From Kluyvera georgiana ATCC 51603 (GTDB lineage Bacteria > Pseudomonadota > Gammaproteobacteria > Enterobacterales > Enterobacteriaceae): DNA of 64,000 nt. Under the pieces are notes generated by a model. That model was given only the letters and a program-made list of their open reading frames with translations, was not told the DNA's origin and searched no databases. The first letter of the stretch is position 1; the number at the start of each line of letters is the position of its first letter. Positions 43,823-53,207 of the stretch are shown piece by piece. The translations under genes were made by a program, and so were the position numbers. The stretch covers positions 1-64,000 of the forward strand of contig NZ_LXEU01000063.1 in the NCBI RefSeq assembly GCF_001654985.1, written 5' to 3'.

Positions 43823-44811
43823 ATACAAAACCTTCCCGCATCAGAACCACAGTGTGCTCGCTGGCGGTTGCCACGGTACTGGGTACGGCAACCGCGCCGG
43901 CAGCTGTTGCAGCACTTAACACGGCGCAGATTATTGCCAGCGCCGTATCGCAAAACTGTATCAGCTGGCGTGTCAGTGGCATCTGTTACTGGCTGTTCTG
44001 CACCCCCTTTGGCTGCAAGGTGCGCACGTCGGTCAAAGTCACCCACTTCATTCCTCAGGCAGTCGTTTCGACCTATGTCGCGCCGGGCGGCAACCCGTGG
44101 CAGGAAATGGCGTTTGTCAGCCAGACCGCCGGCGGGCTGGAAAGTGCCGTGACCAGCGGGCTTTCCGGTGTTTCTGCCGGAGGAGCCAATCCGGCAGACA
44201 TGAAAAATCCCGGCCAGCGCAAGTCCGCCGTGCGTTTCAAGTATGCCGATGCGATTGGCCACCCGGCCACCTCCCTGATTGGCGGCAGTATTCCGGGCTA
44301 TTCCTGTGATACCGCAGCCACCCCGTTAATGCCTTACTTCCTGAGTACGCTGGATTCGGCGGCCTGGCGCACGGGCGTACCGGAGTCCCTGTATCCGGAA
44401 GCGCTTGTGCCCGGCCAGCGGGAAATCGGCAGTCAGGCAGCAGCCAATATGTGGGGCAACATCTATCCCCGTTCGGGGTTTATCAGCCAGACCGATGATG
44501 ACAAAGCCTCTGCCGTGGTGGCGCAGCGTGTGGCAGACATTATCACCCGCGCCGGGCAGCCCCATGTTTATCAGGTGCTCCAGGGCAGCCATCATGACGG
44601 GTACTGGCCACCGGGCGAAGTCACGGAAAACACCGGCACGCGCAATCACAAATGGCAGCGGCTGGCTCCCCACATGACTCAGTCATGTGCCGTCTTCCCG
44701 GACGGGAGCTATACCGCCGCGAGCGATAACAATGAAGCCTTTGCGTTCTGGCAGCCCTACAGCTGCTGCAAAAAGCGCGGGCAGAAATTTTTGGGCAGCA
44801 CTGATATCTGA
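43819..44811 (+). CDS. TIGR03756 (PFL_4710) family ICE protein, TraU-like
   Basis: 330 aa from a GTG start that overlaps the upstream stop. Signal peptide at about 1-31. CISWRVSGICYWLFCTPFGCKVRTSVKVTHFIPQAVVSTY is the TraU-type start with many Cys, and the C-terminus has SCAVFPDG and YSCCKKRG. Exported protein with probable disulfides, needed in related systems for DNA transfer. Confidence 0.9.
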   Translation: MNTKPSRIRTTVCSLAVATVLGTATAPAAVAALNTAQIIASAVSQNCISWRVSGICYWLFCTPFGCKVRTSVKVTHFIPQAVVSTYVAPGGNPWQEMAFVSQTAGGLESAVTSGLSGVSAGGANPADMKNPGQRKSAVRFKYADAIGHPATSLIGGSIPGYSCDTAATPLMPYFLSTLDSAAWRTGVPESLYPEALVPGQREIGSQAAANMWGNIYPRSGFISQTDDDKASAVVAQRVADIITRAGQPHVYQVLQGSHHDGYWPPGEVTENTGTRNHKWQRLAPHMTQSCAVFPDGSYTAASDNNEAFAFWQPYSCCKKRGQKFLGSTDI

Positions 44812-44822
44812 TGAGGAAAACC

Positions 44823-46286
44823 GTGAAAAAAACACCTTCATTTTCAGCCGTTCGCTTAAGCCTGCTGCTGACCGGCTCACTGCTGACTGTCCTCCCGGGC
44901 GCGCACGCGGCCGATGATGACAATACCATCCTGGGCATGTCCCTGCCGCAGGTGAACAACAGCGCCATCGGTTACGGCAAGTCCGTCGATGGTGCGGTGT
45001 CGGACAAACTGTTCTACACCCTCGGCGGCGGCTCGGTCATTTCCCAGCCGGCCACGCGCGGCAATATGCAGAAGCTGGGGCTGAATACCGGCTGGAGCAG
45101 TGACCTGATGTGCGGCAATTTTGATCTGAAAACCACAGTCGGCAACCAGCTCAACGGCGTCACATCAGGCTTTAAAAACCTGATGGGCGACGTGATTCAG
45201 GGGGCCACCGGCGCGGTGGCCAGTCTGCCGGCGATGGTCATTCAGCGGGCTAACCCCGGTCTGTATGACATGCTCACCAACGGCGTGCTTCAGGCCAATG
45301 TGTCATTCGACAAGGCGCAACTCAACTGCCAGAACATGGCGAAAAAAATGATGGACTTCAGCGACAGCAGTAACTGGACGCAGCAGGCCATGATGGATGA
45401 GTACAAATCCATCGTAAACAGCGGTGATGCTGACGCAGTTCGTGTTGATGACGCAGGTCGCAAGGCCAGCGGCGCGTCAGGTAGTAACTGGGTTGGCGGC
45501 CAAAAACGTGGGGGGGCGGGGCAGCCCGCGATACGTGTCACCCATGACCTTGTCGCTGCCGGCTACAACATGATGAACGGTCTGCCCGTCACGTCTGATT
45601 CGACCGTGGGCGAAAGCAGCTGTAACGGTGGCGCATGCTCTAAATTCGGCAGCGCGGAAGAGGCGGCGGCCATGACCGTGAAGGTGCTGGGCGATCGCTC
45701 GATGCGCACCTGTGCCAACGCGAGTGAATGTACCAGCGGTGATGCGGATGACCAGCCCGGTACGACCGTTGCCGGCACCGGTTTTGCCCCACTGCTGGAA
45801 GAGGCAACCAAAGCCAACGCTGAGCAGCTGGTCAGGCTCGTCAACGGTACGGAAAAGCCCACGGCCGCGAATCTGGCGAAGCTGAAAACTGGCGGACTGC
45901 CGGTGACGGCCGGCGTGATTAAAGCCCTGCAGCGTGATCCGGATAACGCGGCCCTAACCGCCCGCCTTGCAGGCGAACTGGCCATGTCTGACACGGTGGA
46001 AACGGCGCTGCTGATGCGTCGCATGATGGTTACCGGTATGTCGGAGCCGAATGCCGCTGCCCAGCCAAAGGCCATTGATACCGCCGGCCAGCGCATTGAG
46101 GCGCTGGATCGGGAAATCGCGGCGCTGAAAAACGAGATGGAGATGAAGCGCGAACTGTCACGTAATTCTGTGCTGACCATTATCGACAGGGAGAATCAGC
46201 GCGTCGAAACCAACCCGCAGACCCAGTCCGATGACAATACCGACAGTCGCTTCAACCAGATGGCAGCGCCGCAGTCGGCTGAATGA
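44823..46286 (+). CDS. TIGR03755 (PFL_4711) family ICE protein, TraH-like
   Basis: 487 aa from the GTG at 44823, which has AGGA 5 bp upstream; ATG 44811 is open but overlaps the previous stop. Signal peptide at about 1-28 (ends AHAAD). SAIGYGKSVDGAVSDKLFYTLGGGSVISQPATRG, then CGNFDLKTTVGNQLNG. A C-terminal coiled coil (ALDREIAALKNEMEMKRELSRN). A periplasmic part of the GI-type T4SS, always beside TIGR03756 and TraG. Confidence 0.87.
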   Translation: MKKTPSFSAVRLSLLLTGSLLTVLPGAHAADDDNTILGMSLPQVNNSAIGYGKSVDGAVSDKLFYTLGGGSVISQPATRGNMQKLGLNTGWSSDLMCGNFDLKTTVGNQLNGVTSGFKNLMGDVIQGATGAVASLPAMVIQRANPGLYDMLTNGVLQANVSFDKAQLNCQNMAKKMMDFSDSSNWTQQAMMDEYKSIVNSGDADAVRVDDAGRKASGASGSNWVGGQKRGGAGQPAIRVTHDLVAAGYNMMNGLPVTSDSTVGESSCNGGACSKFGSAEEAAAMTVKVLGDRSMRTCANASECTSGDADDQPGTTVAGTGFAPLLEEATKANAEQLVRLVNGTEKPTAANLAKLKTGGLPVTAGVIKALQRDPDNAALTARLAGELAMSDTVETALLMRRMMVTGMSEPNAAAQPKAIDTAGQRIEALDREIAALKNEMEMKRELSRNSVLTIIDRENQRVETNPQTQSDDNTDSRFNQMAAPQSAE

Positions 46287-46296
46287 GGGAATAAGG

Positions 46297-46635
46297 ATGC
46301 GTAATAAAACGACTGTCAGGAAAGTCTTGACCCGTGCCGGCTTCTTCCTCGCCTGTATGGCGCTGTTCATGGTGGTCTCACTGATGATGGCTGACACCGC
46401 CATGAAACATCCGACTGAAGCTGCTGCATTCCGGAGCTGGATGCAGTCGACGCGTTACGGCTGGCTGATGTGGCGACTGGCGCTGTATGCGCTTGTTGCC
46501 TGGGGCCTCTGGAAAATCCGGCATGCGCCGGGTTTTCGGGAGGCATACCGGCGGCCGCTGCTGCGCATCAGTGTGGTCAGTGTGCTTTTTATCGCGTTGT
46601 GTGAGTACGCGATGTTTACCGGTCCGGGAGCCTGA
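46297..46635 (+). CDS. Small T4SS-region membrane protein
   Basis: 112 aa from the ATG at 46297 (AAGG upstream). Three hydrophobic stretches: about 15-36, 60-74 and 90-108. It lies between TIGR03755 and TraG genes, 10 bp after one and 2 bp before the other. Comparable small membrane genes occur at this place in related ICEs. Function unknown. Confidence 0.68.
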   Translation: MRNKTTVRKVLTRAGFFLACMALFMVVSLMMADTAMKHPTEAAAFRSWMQSTRYGWLMWRLALYALVAWGLWKIRHAPGFREAYRRPLLRISVVSVLFIALCEYAMFTGPGA

Positions 46636-46637
46636 CG

Positions 46638-48158
46638 ATGACAACAAACAGCTATCTTGAGTATTTTCTCACGCTGCTCGGCTGGGTGATCAATAACGGC
46701 CTGTGGAATGTCCTGCTGAGCACCGGGCTTTTTGTCCTGCCGCTGGCGTTTAAGGTGGTGGGGATCTGGCTCAAAGTCCGTGAAGAGGGGGAGGATGAAG
46801 GCAACAAGGGGATGCTGTCGCTGCCTCGTATCGAGAACGCGCTGTATGCCGGATTCCTGGTGATGATTGCCTGCTGCGTACCGCTGATTAATGTCAGCCT
46901 CAGTACGATGCAGTACGACACAACCCGGGCAAAGAGCTGTGGTGTGTGGACGCCAAAAGCGCCGGATGAAAGCGGGTATGCCGGCGTGGTCACCAGTCTC
47001 AACGACCAGACGGCCGCAGCACCGGTGTGGTGGGTGCTGATTCATAAACTCTCGAAAGGGGTAACCCAGGCGGCCGTGGCGACCATTCCCTGCCGCCCTG
47101 ACATGCGGCAGATCCGCTTTGAAGTGCAGCATACGCGTATCGACAACAAAGCGCTGGCGCAGGAACTGCAGGACTTCACCAACGACTGCTATTCGGTTGC
47201 GCTGTATCTGTGGAAGCAACAGGATCAGGGCCAGACAAAGGACAAAACTACGCTGCGTGATATCGAATGGATTGGCAGCAGTACATTCCTGAGCCGGTAC
47301 TATCCTTCGTTGCAGTCCAAACTGCCCCGGGCTGCGTTCCCATGGTCTGACAGCCGGGACAGTGGCCGGCCCAATACCGGAAGAGGAGGCTATCCCACCT
47401 GCAGCGAGTGGTGGAGCAGTACGGACACAGGACTGAAAGCGCGGGTGAAAGATCAGGCCGACCCCGATATGTGGCTGCGTATCTCGGCCGCAATGAAAAT
47501 GTCAGGCTTTAACGACAGTGACTATCAGGAAGCCGTCATCCGTCGTCTGGTAAGCCCGGAAAGCCTGACTGTCTCACAGAATGGTCACGTGTATGCCGGC
47601 TATGGCGGCAATGCCGATTTTACCCTGGATAATGCCGCGGCGCGCGTGGCCTCCATTGGCGGTACGGCCCTCGGCAGTCTGGCCGCGTTCCCGGCGTTCG
47701 ATGCGATGCGACAGGCGCTGCCAATGGTGCAGGCCATCCTGCTGATGGCAATATATGTCATGCTGCCGCTGATCCTGGCATTTGCGGCCTACGAATTCAA
47801 AACCGTTATTACGCTGACCTTTGTGATGTTTGCTCTTAACTTCCTGACATTCTGGTGGGAACTGGCGCGCTGGCTCGACAGCTGGCTGTTAACCGCGTTG
47901 TACAGTTCGGATACACACAGTCGGTTCAATATGGCGGGACTGCAGAACAGCTCAGATGACCTTATTATGAATCTGGTTATGGGCACTATGTTTCTGGTAC
48001 TTCCTGCTGTTTGGTTAGGGGCATTATCATGGGCAGGAGTTACCATCGGGAATGCTTTAAGCTCAGCATATCAGCAAGGAACAGCAAAAGCTGAAAGCTC
48101 TGGAGGTAAGTTGGGAGAGGCTGGAGCTAATGCTGTTGCAAATAAAGCTATGAAGTAA
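46638..48158 (+). CDS. TraG N-terminal-domain conjugal transfer protein
   Basis: 506 aa. Several TM segments, at about 26-46, 75-93, and 365-460. SYLEYFLTLLGWVINNGLWNVLLSTGLFVLPLAFKVVGIWLK and later LPMVQAILLMAIYVMLPLILAFAAYEFKTVITLTF match the TraG_N family. An inner-membrane mating-pair protein. The last conserved T4SS gene of the operon. Confidence 0.9.
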   Translation: MTTNSYLEYFLTLLGWVINNGLWNVLLSTGLFVLPLAFKVVGIWLKVREEGEDEGNKGMLSLPRIENALYAGFLVMIACCVPLINVSLSTMQYDTTRAKSCGVWTPKAPDESGYAGVVTSLNDQTAAAPVWWVLIHKLSKGVTQAAVATIPCRPDMRQIRFEVQHTRIDNKALAQELQDFTNDCYSVALYLWKQQDQGQTKDKTTLRDIEWIGSSTFLSRYYPSLQSKLPRAAFPWSDSRDSGRPNTGRGGYPTCSEWWSSTDTGLKARVKDQADPDMWLRISAAMKMSGFNDSDYQEAVIRRLVSPESLTVSQNGHVYAGYGGNADFTLDNAAARVASIGGTALGSLAAFPAFDAMRQALPMVQAILLMAIYVMLPLILAFAAYEFKTVITLTFVMFALNFLTFWWELARWLDSWLLTALYSSDTHSRFNMAGLQNSSDDLIMNLVMGTMFLVLPAVWLGALSWAGVTIGNALSSAYQQGTAKAESSGGKLGEAGANAVANKAMK

Positions 48159-48192
48159 GCGTAAATTGTCACAAATGAGTAAGGGGGAGCCC

Positions 48193-48564
48193 TTACTCAT
48201 CCTCGTTAACCATACGCCCTGCAGCGTCGTACCATCCCCATCCATGCTGGCCATCACGATATTTTCCATAACCTGGCTGCTCTTCCATAAAGTTCTCACA
48301 TGGTGCATTTTCACTTTCGGAGAGATGTTTTCTATGAGGTGAGAGCACGGCACTAATGAGAAACAATGATCCAAAAGTGAGGATTACAAAACATGCAATG
48401 GGTATCATTGGGATATGCCCACACCAAGACGGTAGACGATGAGTAGCCGCCCACGACACACACCGTTTATCCCAGTTTAATAGAGTAGTTCTGGCTCGTT
48501 TCCATATACCCGCAAAACGGACGCCACGATTCCAGGCGCGTTTCTCTTGAGACTGATACATCAC
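48193..48564 (-). CDS. DUF3742-like membrane protein
   Basis: 123 aa. One TM segment at about 52-73. AWNRGVRFAGIWKRARTTLLNWDKRCVSWAATHRLPSWCG, and a hydrophilic tail GYGKYRDGQHGWGWYDAAGRMVNEDE. The layout and its place on the opposite strand right behind TraG fit the DUF3742 family of PFGI-1 elements, although the sequence is diverged and AT-richer. Function unknown. Confidence 0.6.
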   Translation of the reverse strand: MMYQSQEKRAWNRGVRFAGIWKRARTTLLNWDKRCVSWAATHRLPSWCGHIPMIPIACFVILTFGSLFLISAVLSPHRKHLSESENAPCENFMEEQPGYGKYRDGQHGWGWYDAAGRMVNEDE

Positions 48565-48726
48565 CCCCTCCGAATTACGTGAATTCTAAAGGGACTATAG
48601 CGGAATTTTTGTGCAATTACGAACATCCATGATACCTGACTGAGAACACTAATTAATTCTTTAAAACTCATCAGGTTACTTTTTTCCAAATAGTTACAGC
48701 TTGTCATCGTTGAAAATGCATTATTA

Positions 48727-48746
48727 TACTGTATTTATAAACAGTA
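48727..48746. promoter_or_regulatory. LexA box (SOS operator) of umuD copy 1
   Basis: TACTGTATTTATAAACAGTA, a full match to the CTGT-N8-ACAG consensus with TA-rich centre, 20 bp ahead of the umuD start. The gene should be induced by DNA damage. Confidence 0.93.
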
Positions 48747-48766
48747 TAATTTGAGGGGGGCGAGTT

Positions 48767-49282
48767 ATGCCAATTCCTTTAGAACAGACGATGTGTTGGG
48801 ATAAAAGTTCGCAGAAAAATTCAGCAAACACACCGGTTTTGATGATGGCGGCGATAGCCAGACTTACAGGTAGCAATCCATCACTGGCATGTGTTCCTTT
48901 GTTTGGCGATGGGGTTTCATGTGGTTTCCCTTCTCCCGCTCAGGATTATGTTGAAAAGCGTCTTTCCCTGGATGACCTTTGTATCCGCTATCCAGAAAGT
49001 ACTTACCTGGTGCGAGCAGAAGGGGATTCGATGCGTAACGCCGGTATCAGAGATGGAGATTTATTAATAGTTGAATGTATTCGTGAGGCCAAGCACGGTG
49101 ATATTGTCATTGCAGCTGTAAATGGAGAGTTTACCTGTAAACGACTGCAGTTGTTGCCTTCTCCAGCCCTGTTGCCAGCTAATCCCGCATATTCAGCTAT
49201 ACCCCTGACTGACGACATCGAAACCGTTGTCTTCGGTGTGGTACGCCATCTTGTGCATTCATTCAAGTTTAGGGGCGCTTAG
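48767..49282 (+). CDS. umuD: UmuD/MucA/RulA-like translesion polymerase subunit (copy 1)
   Basis: 171 aa. The self-cleavage site is the CG of GVSCGFPSP; the catalytic Ser lies in EGDSMRNAGIRDGDLLIV and the Lys in FTCKRLQ, the S24 peptidase dyad. RecA-stimulated cleavage gives UmuD', which binds UmuC to form DNA polymerase V. About 30 residues longer at the N-terminus than E. coli UmuD (139 aa). The gene is LexA-controlled, but its umuC partner is cut off (see 49285-49515). Confidence 0.92.
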   Translation: MPIPLEQTMCWDKSSQKNSANTPVLMMAAIARLTGSNPSLACVPLFGDGVSCGFPSPAQDYVEKRLSLDDLCIRYPESTYLVRAEGDSMRNAGIRDGDLLIVECIREAKHGDIVIAAVNGEFTCKRLQLLPSPALLPANPAYSAIPLTDDIETVVFGVVRHLVHSFKFRGA

Positions 49283-49284
49283 CA

Positions 49285-49515
49285 GTGTTCGCCCTAGTCG
49301 ATGTTAACTCATTTTACGCTTCCTGCGAGACAGTTTTCAGACCAGATCTCCGTGGCAAACCTGTGGTGGTGCTGTCTAATAACGATGGCTGCATAATAGC
49401 CCGTTCCTCAGCAGCAAAATCACTTGGGTTAAAAATGGGCGATCCCTGGTTCAAGGTTGGTCGTGAGGCTGAGAAAAAGGGTGTTGTAGCATTTTCAAGT
49501 AATTACAGCTTATAG
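49285..49515 (+). pseudogene. umuC: umuC fragment, cut by the recombinase element
   Basis: GTG start right after the umuD stop. Codons 1-76 read as a normal UmuC N-terminus: MFALVDVNSFYASCE with the metal-binding Asp, LSNNDGCIIARS, then FSSNYSL. After the next two bases of a Tyr codon the sequence turns into unrelated DNA with immediate stops (TAG, TAA). UmuC is normally about 420 aa and the polymerase palm continues (compare FSSNYALYHSLSQRV in the copy at 63434). The rest of the gene is not found in the window, so an insertion plus deletion is likely. UmuD copy 1 has no partner in cis. Confidence 0.93.
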
Positions 49516-49585
49516 TAAGTTAAATGGAATGCAACATCTTCGGTATAAACTTTAATCAGTTGTTATGAACTGAAAGGGGAAGGCC

Positions 49586-50575
49586 GTGAACACTTCCATG
49601 CATTCCGCATCTGCTCTTCTGCTGACTGAGCAGTGGCTTACAATTCTTTCGAATTTAGGAAGAGCCAGCGCAACTATTAAAGCCTATCGAAGTGCCCTGA
49701 CGCATTTTTTTGCCTTCTGTGAAATACACGACATTGCTCCTGAAAGAGCTTCCTTTGAAGACATTGCAGGATATATCCGACCTCAGCTCCCTGATATGCC
49801 GTCGTCCGTTGCAAGCGCCACGCTCCAGTTGCGCCTTTCAGCTCTTCGTCTCTGGTATGACTTTCTGGTTTATCAGGATATTTGCAGTCTCAACCCGTTA
49901 CCCCGTTCGGGTTTGCCTGGTGCCATTTATACCGGACGCGGCCTGATCCCACGTATCAACCGACTCCCCGTTATTCCCGATGACGGGGAGTGGCTCAGGT
50001 TCCTGAAACACGTTTCTGCAGCGCCTCTGCGTGACCGACTGATGCTTGCTCTGGCTTATTATGGGGCGCTCCGACGTACTGAAGTGACGGCTCTGAGGCT
50101 TGAGGACATTGACCTGGCTCATCGCCTGATACGCATCCGGGCAGAAACGACGAAAAACAGACGGGAAAGAATGGTCTGCTATAGCGCCGACGTTGCGCCG
50201 GTACTGGCAAACCATTTTCAAAAGCTACGGCTGGAAGGCTGGTCAGGCGGTGCTTTGTTCCGTTCCGTCTCTGACCGTAATTACGGCGCTCCTCTCTCTT
50301 TCTGGAGCTGGAGTAAAACCGTACGGAAATGGGCGGCAGAGACTGATCAGCCAGACATCACCACGCATACTTTTCGTCACCTCCGGCTGACGCATCTGGC
50401 ACGGGCCGGATGGAAACTGCATGAACTGGCTACTTATGCAGGGCACAGGGACCCACGTACAACACAAATTTATATTCATCTGTCGGGAACGGATATGGCT
50501 GCCCGCATGGCTGCTGCCGTCGCTGAAACCGACCGTAAGATTGCAGGGCTTATCTTTCAGGCGGGAGCCGTGTGA
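49586..50575 (+). CDS. Tyrosine recombinase, Tn554 TnpA-like
   Basis: 329 aa from a GTG start with AGGGGAAGG ahead. N-terminal core-binding domain at about 10-100 (LGRASATIKAYRSALTHFFAFCE), catalytic domain with the first Arg in YYGALRRTEVTALRLEDI, HTFRHLRLTHLARAG (H-x-x-R), AGHRD and the nucleophile Tyr in TQIYIHLS. All active residues are present. Its stop overlaps the start of the larger recombinase gene. Confidence 0.85.
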   Translation: MNTSMHSASALLLTEQWLTILSNLGRASATIKAYRSALTHFFAFCEIHDIAPERASFEDIAGYIRPQLPDMPSSVASATLQLRLSALRLWYDFLVYQDICSLNPLPRSGLPGAIYTGRGLIPRINRLPVIPDDGEWLRFLKHVSAAPLRDRLMLALAYYGALRRTEVTALRLEDIDLAHRLIRIRAETTKNRRERMVCYSADVAPVLANHFQKLRLEGWSGGALFRSVSDRNYGAPLSFWSWSKTVRKWAAETDQPDITTHTFRHLRLTHLARAGWKLHELATYAGHRDPRTTQIYIHLSGTDMAARMAAAVAETDRKIAGLIFQAGAV

Positions 50576-52701
50576 TGAAAGCAGAAACAGGAATTCATAA
50601 AATTTATGTCCCCTTCAGGCGTTCAGATTATCAGCTGAATAATGTGTTAAGCATTGAAGAGCTTGAGGCATTAAGCACAGGGCACAAACGTATCTCTGCT
50701 TTGAGCAAGCAAGGTCCGCTGTCATCTTTACTGCGGCCACTTCAGGATATTGCCGCCCGCAGCGGTACGAGTGACAGACTCGTCAGGATTATCATTCCTG
50801 TCGTGCTGGCGGAAATACACCGGACAAGGAAACCCTGCTGGCTGTGGGATTCGGAAAAGTGGCTGACGTTGTGCCTGCAGCACCGTTCCGGCAGGCCCCT
50901 TATTGCGGCATTTGCCTTCCATCTTGGCCCGTTTCCCTCACCGTTCGACCTGCCGCATCATGGTGCTCCGTCGTTGTACGCCTGTGCCATCTATGGCCGG
51001 GACATTTTCATTCAGGAACTCAACCGGCTGACTGATACGCTTGTCTCGCTGGGATACAAACGACAGAACCAGAAAAACGCCCTGTCAGCCCTGCTGGGCA
51101 TACTGATGATGATGAACAATAATCCTGAGCTTGAAAGCTTCACAACTGAACTCCTGTGGCGCGCGCAGAATTATCACGATCGGGGAATCGCACGAACAGT
51201 AGGCAGAGTTTCACATGCGCTGGCCGCAATGGGCATCCTCAAAAGTGCCGTACGTATGCGCAATTACCGTGAGTGGCACGAAAAACCCACAGAAAATATT
51301 GCCACAGAGTGGGTAACGTGGTGCCGGCGCTGGAGAGAAACGTCGGTGCTTCGGCCCCGGTCCAGAGAGAGCCAGTACAGCTTTATCCTCCGCTGCGGTC
51401 TGTGGCTCGCCCGCGAGCATCCGGAAATTCGCTCGCCGTCCGACTGGACAATGGAGATCTGCGCCAGCTTCATTGCTGCAATCGGAAGAATGAAGGTTGA
51501 TGAACTTTCACTGGGTACAGAACGTGGGGTGCGCCGCTCTCCACGTTCCGGAGAGCCCATGCTGCCAAATTCCCGTGCCGGTTTCGTGTATGCCGTTCGT
51601 CGTTTTATGTTTGACTACGAACTCTGGGAATGGGGACGTCTGAAATTCAGTCCGGCCCGCCATCTCTCCACACCTGATACACCGCTCTTTCGTCAGGGCG
51701 TCAATCCGCGTGTTATTGATGATCCTGTATGGCTGAAACTGGTCTGGGCAAGCCTGAATCTGCGTCAGGAAGATTTGCTCAGTGAAATTCACTACCCCCT
51801 CTCTATGCTGCAGGCTATGGCAGTCATCTGGACGCATGCAGGGCTGCGTCAGAATGAGCTGATGCGCCTGACCGCTGGCTGCATCATTCCACAATCGGAA
51901 GATATTAACCGGGACGACGGCAGTACCATTCCTGCCGGGACTCTTTGCTATCTGAACGTGCCGGCCGGCAAGACATCTAAAGCCTTTGTTAAGCCGGTTT
52001 CTGCAGTGGTGAAAAAGTATGTCGATATCTGGCTGGCAGAACGACCAGAAGAACAGGCAGCTCTGACGGATGAACGCACCGGTGAAAAAGTCCGTTTTCT
52101 GTTTCAGTACCGGGGCAAACCGGTGGGAAGAGACATAATAAACCGCACCGTTATTCCGGTTCTCTGTGCCCGGGCAGGAGTGCCTGAGGAAGACAGCCGG
52201 GGCCCCATTACCAGCCACAGGGGACGCGCATCGGCCGTAACTGCCCTGGCCAGTGTTCCTCAGGGCATGTCTTTATACGAGCTGATGCAGTGGTCAGGAC
52301 ACTCTTCGCCGCAATCCACCATGCATTATATTCGAATACGCCCGACGCAGCTTGCTGCCTCTTTTGTTAAAGCTGACCGGGTAGCGCACATGATAAGCGT
52401 GCTGATTGATCATGACCCCGCAGCAACCAGCCTCACGGGACCTGCGACATATTATGATCTGGGCGACTCTTTCTGTACTAATCCCTTCTGGAGCAGTTGC
52501 CCGCACCGTATGGCATGCATCGGATGTGATTTTAATCTGCCAAAGAGAAGTGCAAGAGGACTGTTACTGGAAAGTAAGGCATCGGTAAAACATTATCTTG
52601 AAGAAGTGCCACTGACGCCCGATGAGAAAGAAGTAATAGAAGGTGATGTGGAAAAACTGAACGCCGCTCTTATGAAAACAGATATCCCACGTATTCTGTA
52701 G
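50575..52701 (+). CDS. Large tyrosine recombinase, Tn554 TnpB-like
   Basis: 708 aa (GTG 50572 is an alternative start). The C-terminal half has the recombinase fold: HAGLRQNELMRLT (Arg), TSHRGRASAVTALASV (H-x-x-R), SGHSSPQSTMHYIRI (His and Tyr). The tail carries a Cys/His cluster, CTNPFWSSCPHRMACIGCDF, as in TnpB of the Tn554 family, and KEVIEGDVEKLNAAL. The N-terminal half is a long helical domain. The pair probably inserts and excises jointly. Confidence 0.8.
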   Translation: MKAETGIHKIYVPFRRSDYQLNNVLSIEELEALSTGHKRISALSKQGPLSSLLRPLQDIAARSGTSDRLVRIIIPVVLAEIHRTRKPCWLWDSEKWLTLCLQHRSGRPLIAAFAFHLGPFPSPFDLPHHGAPSLYACAIYGRDIFIQELNRLTDTLVSLGYKRQNQKNALSALLGILMMMNNNPELESFTTELLWRAQNYHDRGIARTVGRVSHALAAMGILKSAVRMRNYREWHEKPTENIATEWVTWCRRWRETSVLRPRSRESQYSFILRCGLWLAREHPEIRSPSDWTMEICASFIAAIGRMKVDELSLGTERGVRRSPRSGEPMLPNSRAGFVYAVRRFMFDYELWEWGRLKFSPARHLSTPDTPLFRQGVNPRVIDDPVWLKLVWASLNLRQEDLLSEIHYPLSMLQAMAVIWTHAGLRQNELMRLTAGCIIPQSEDINRDDGSTIPAGTLCYLNVPAGKTSKAFVKPVSAVVKKYVDIWLAERPEEQAALTDERTGEKVRFLFQYRGKPVGRDIINRTVIPVLCARAGVPEEDSRGPITSHRGRASAVTALASVPQGMSLYELMQWSGHSSPQSTMHYIRIRPTQLAASFVKADRVAHMISVLIDHDPAATSLTGPATYYDLGDSFCTNPFWSSCPHRMACIGCDFNLPKRSARGLLLESKASVKHYLEEVPLTPDEKEVIEGDVEKLNAALMKTDIPRIL

Positions 52702-52788
52702 CAGGCCCTGACCGGAATTCACTTTATGTGTGTGAAGGACGGCGTAGTAAGGAGCTGCTACGCCGTAACGAAAGTAATAAAAAAGAGC

Positions 52789-53130
52789 TTATTTACTGAG
52801 CCATACTTCCATCTGCCGTATTTCTTCTTTCTAGGCGCTGATAATGCTTTCAGCCATCTTCCGCATTGCCGGTGATTTACCATAACGGAGTTCCGTTTCG
52901 GCCATGGCAATGGCTCCTTTGTGATGTTCAATCATGCTCCTGGCAAATGCCCTGTCTGCATCCGGGTCCTGTACGGCCTTTATCATTCCTTCGTGCATAT
53001 TATTCATGCCGTCCATATAGGCCTCAGAAGACGGTGACATTCCGGCATGGTTTCCGTGTACTGCCTGCGCAGCCGTTGCCGGAAACACGACTGCGAGCAT
53101 CAGCAATAAAATCATGTTACGCGGTTTCAT
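52789..53130 (-). pseudogene. DUF305 (CopM-like) exported metal-related protein with an amber codon
   Basis: Signal peptide at about 1-22 (ends AQAVH). The DUF305 body MNNMHEGMIKAVQDPDADRAFARSMIEHHKGAIAMAETELRYG is intact. The frame stops at TAG (52833-52831) after SIISA, but beyond it the same frame continues KEEIRQMEVWLSK to a TAA at 52789. The family ends in AQ..EI..M..WL, so TAG replaces a CAG Gln codon. Loss of 14 residues (or read-through in an amber-suppressing host) is expected. DUF305 proteins bind copper or other metals in the periplasm. It lies 77 bp downstream of the P-type ATPase gene. Confidence 0.85.
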
Positions 53131-53207
53131 ACTCTCTTCCTTTATCGGAGTGCAGATTAGCGGCTATTTTCAGGTGCCTGTCTTTACCGGAAGAGCAGCC
53201 AGACAGG

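Larger units (their letters stand above)
49514..52764 (+). mobile_element. Tn554-like recombinase pair element
   Basis: Left end at the umuC break near 49514. It has two overlapping tyrosine recombinase genes. The right end is not defined; a perfect 7-bp inverted repeat (GGCGTAG/CTACGCC, 52741-52764) follows the second gene and could be an end structure or a terminator. Tn554 has tnpA, tnpB and tnpC; no tnpC is seen here. No target duplication is expected for this class. Confidence 0.6.
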
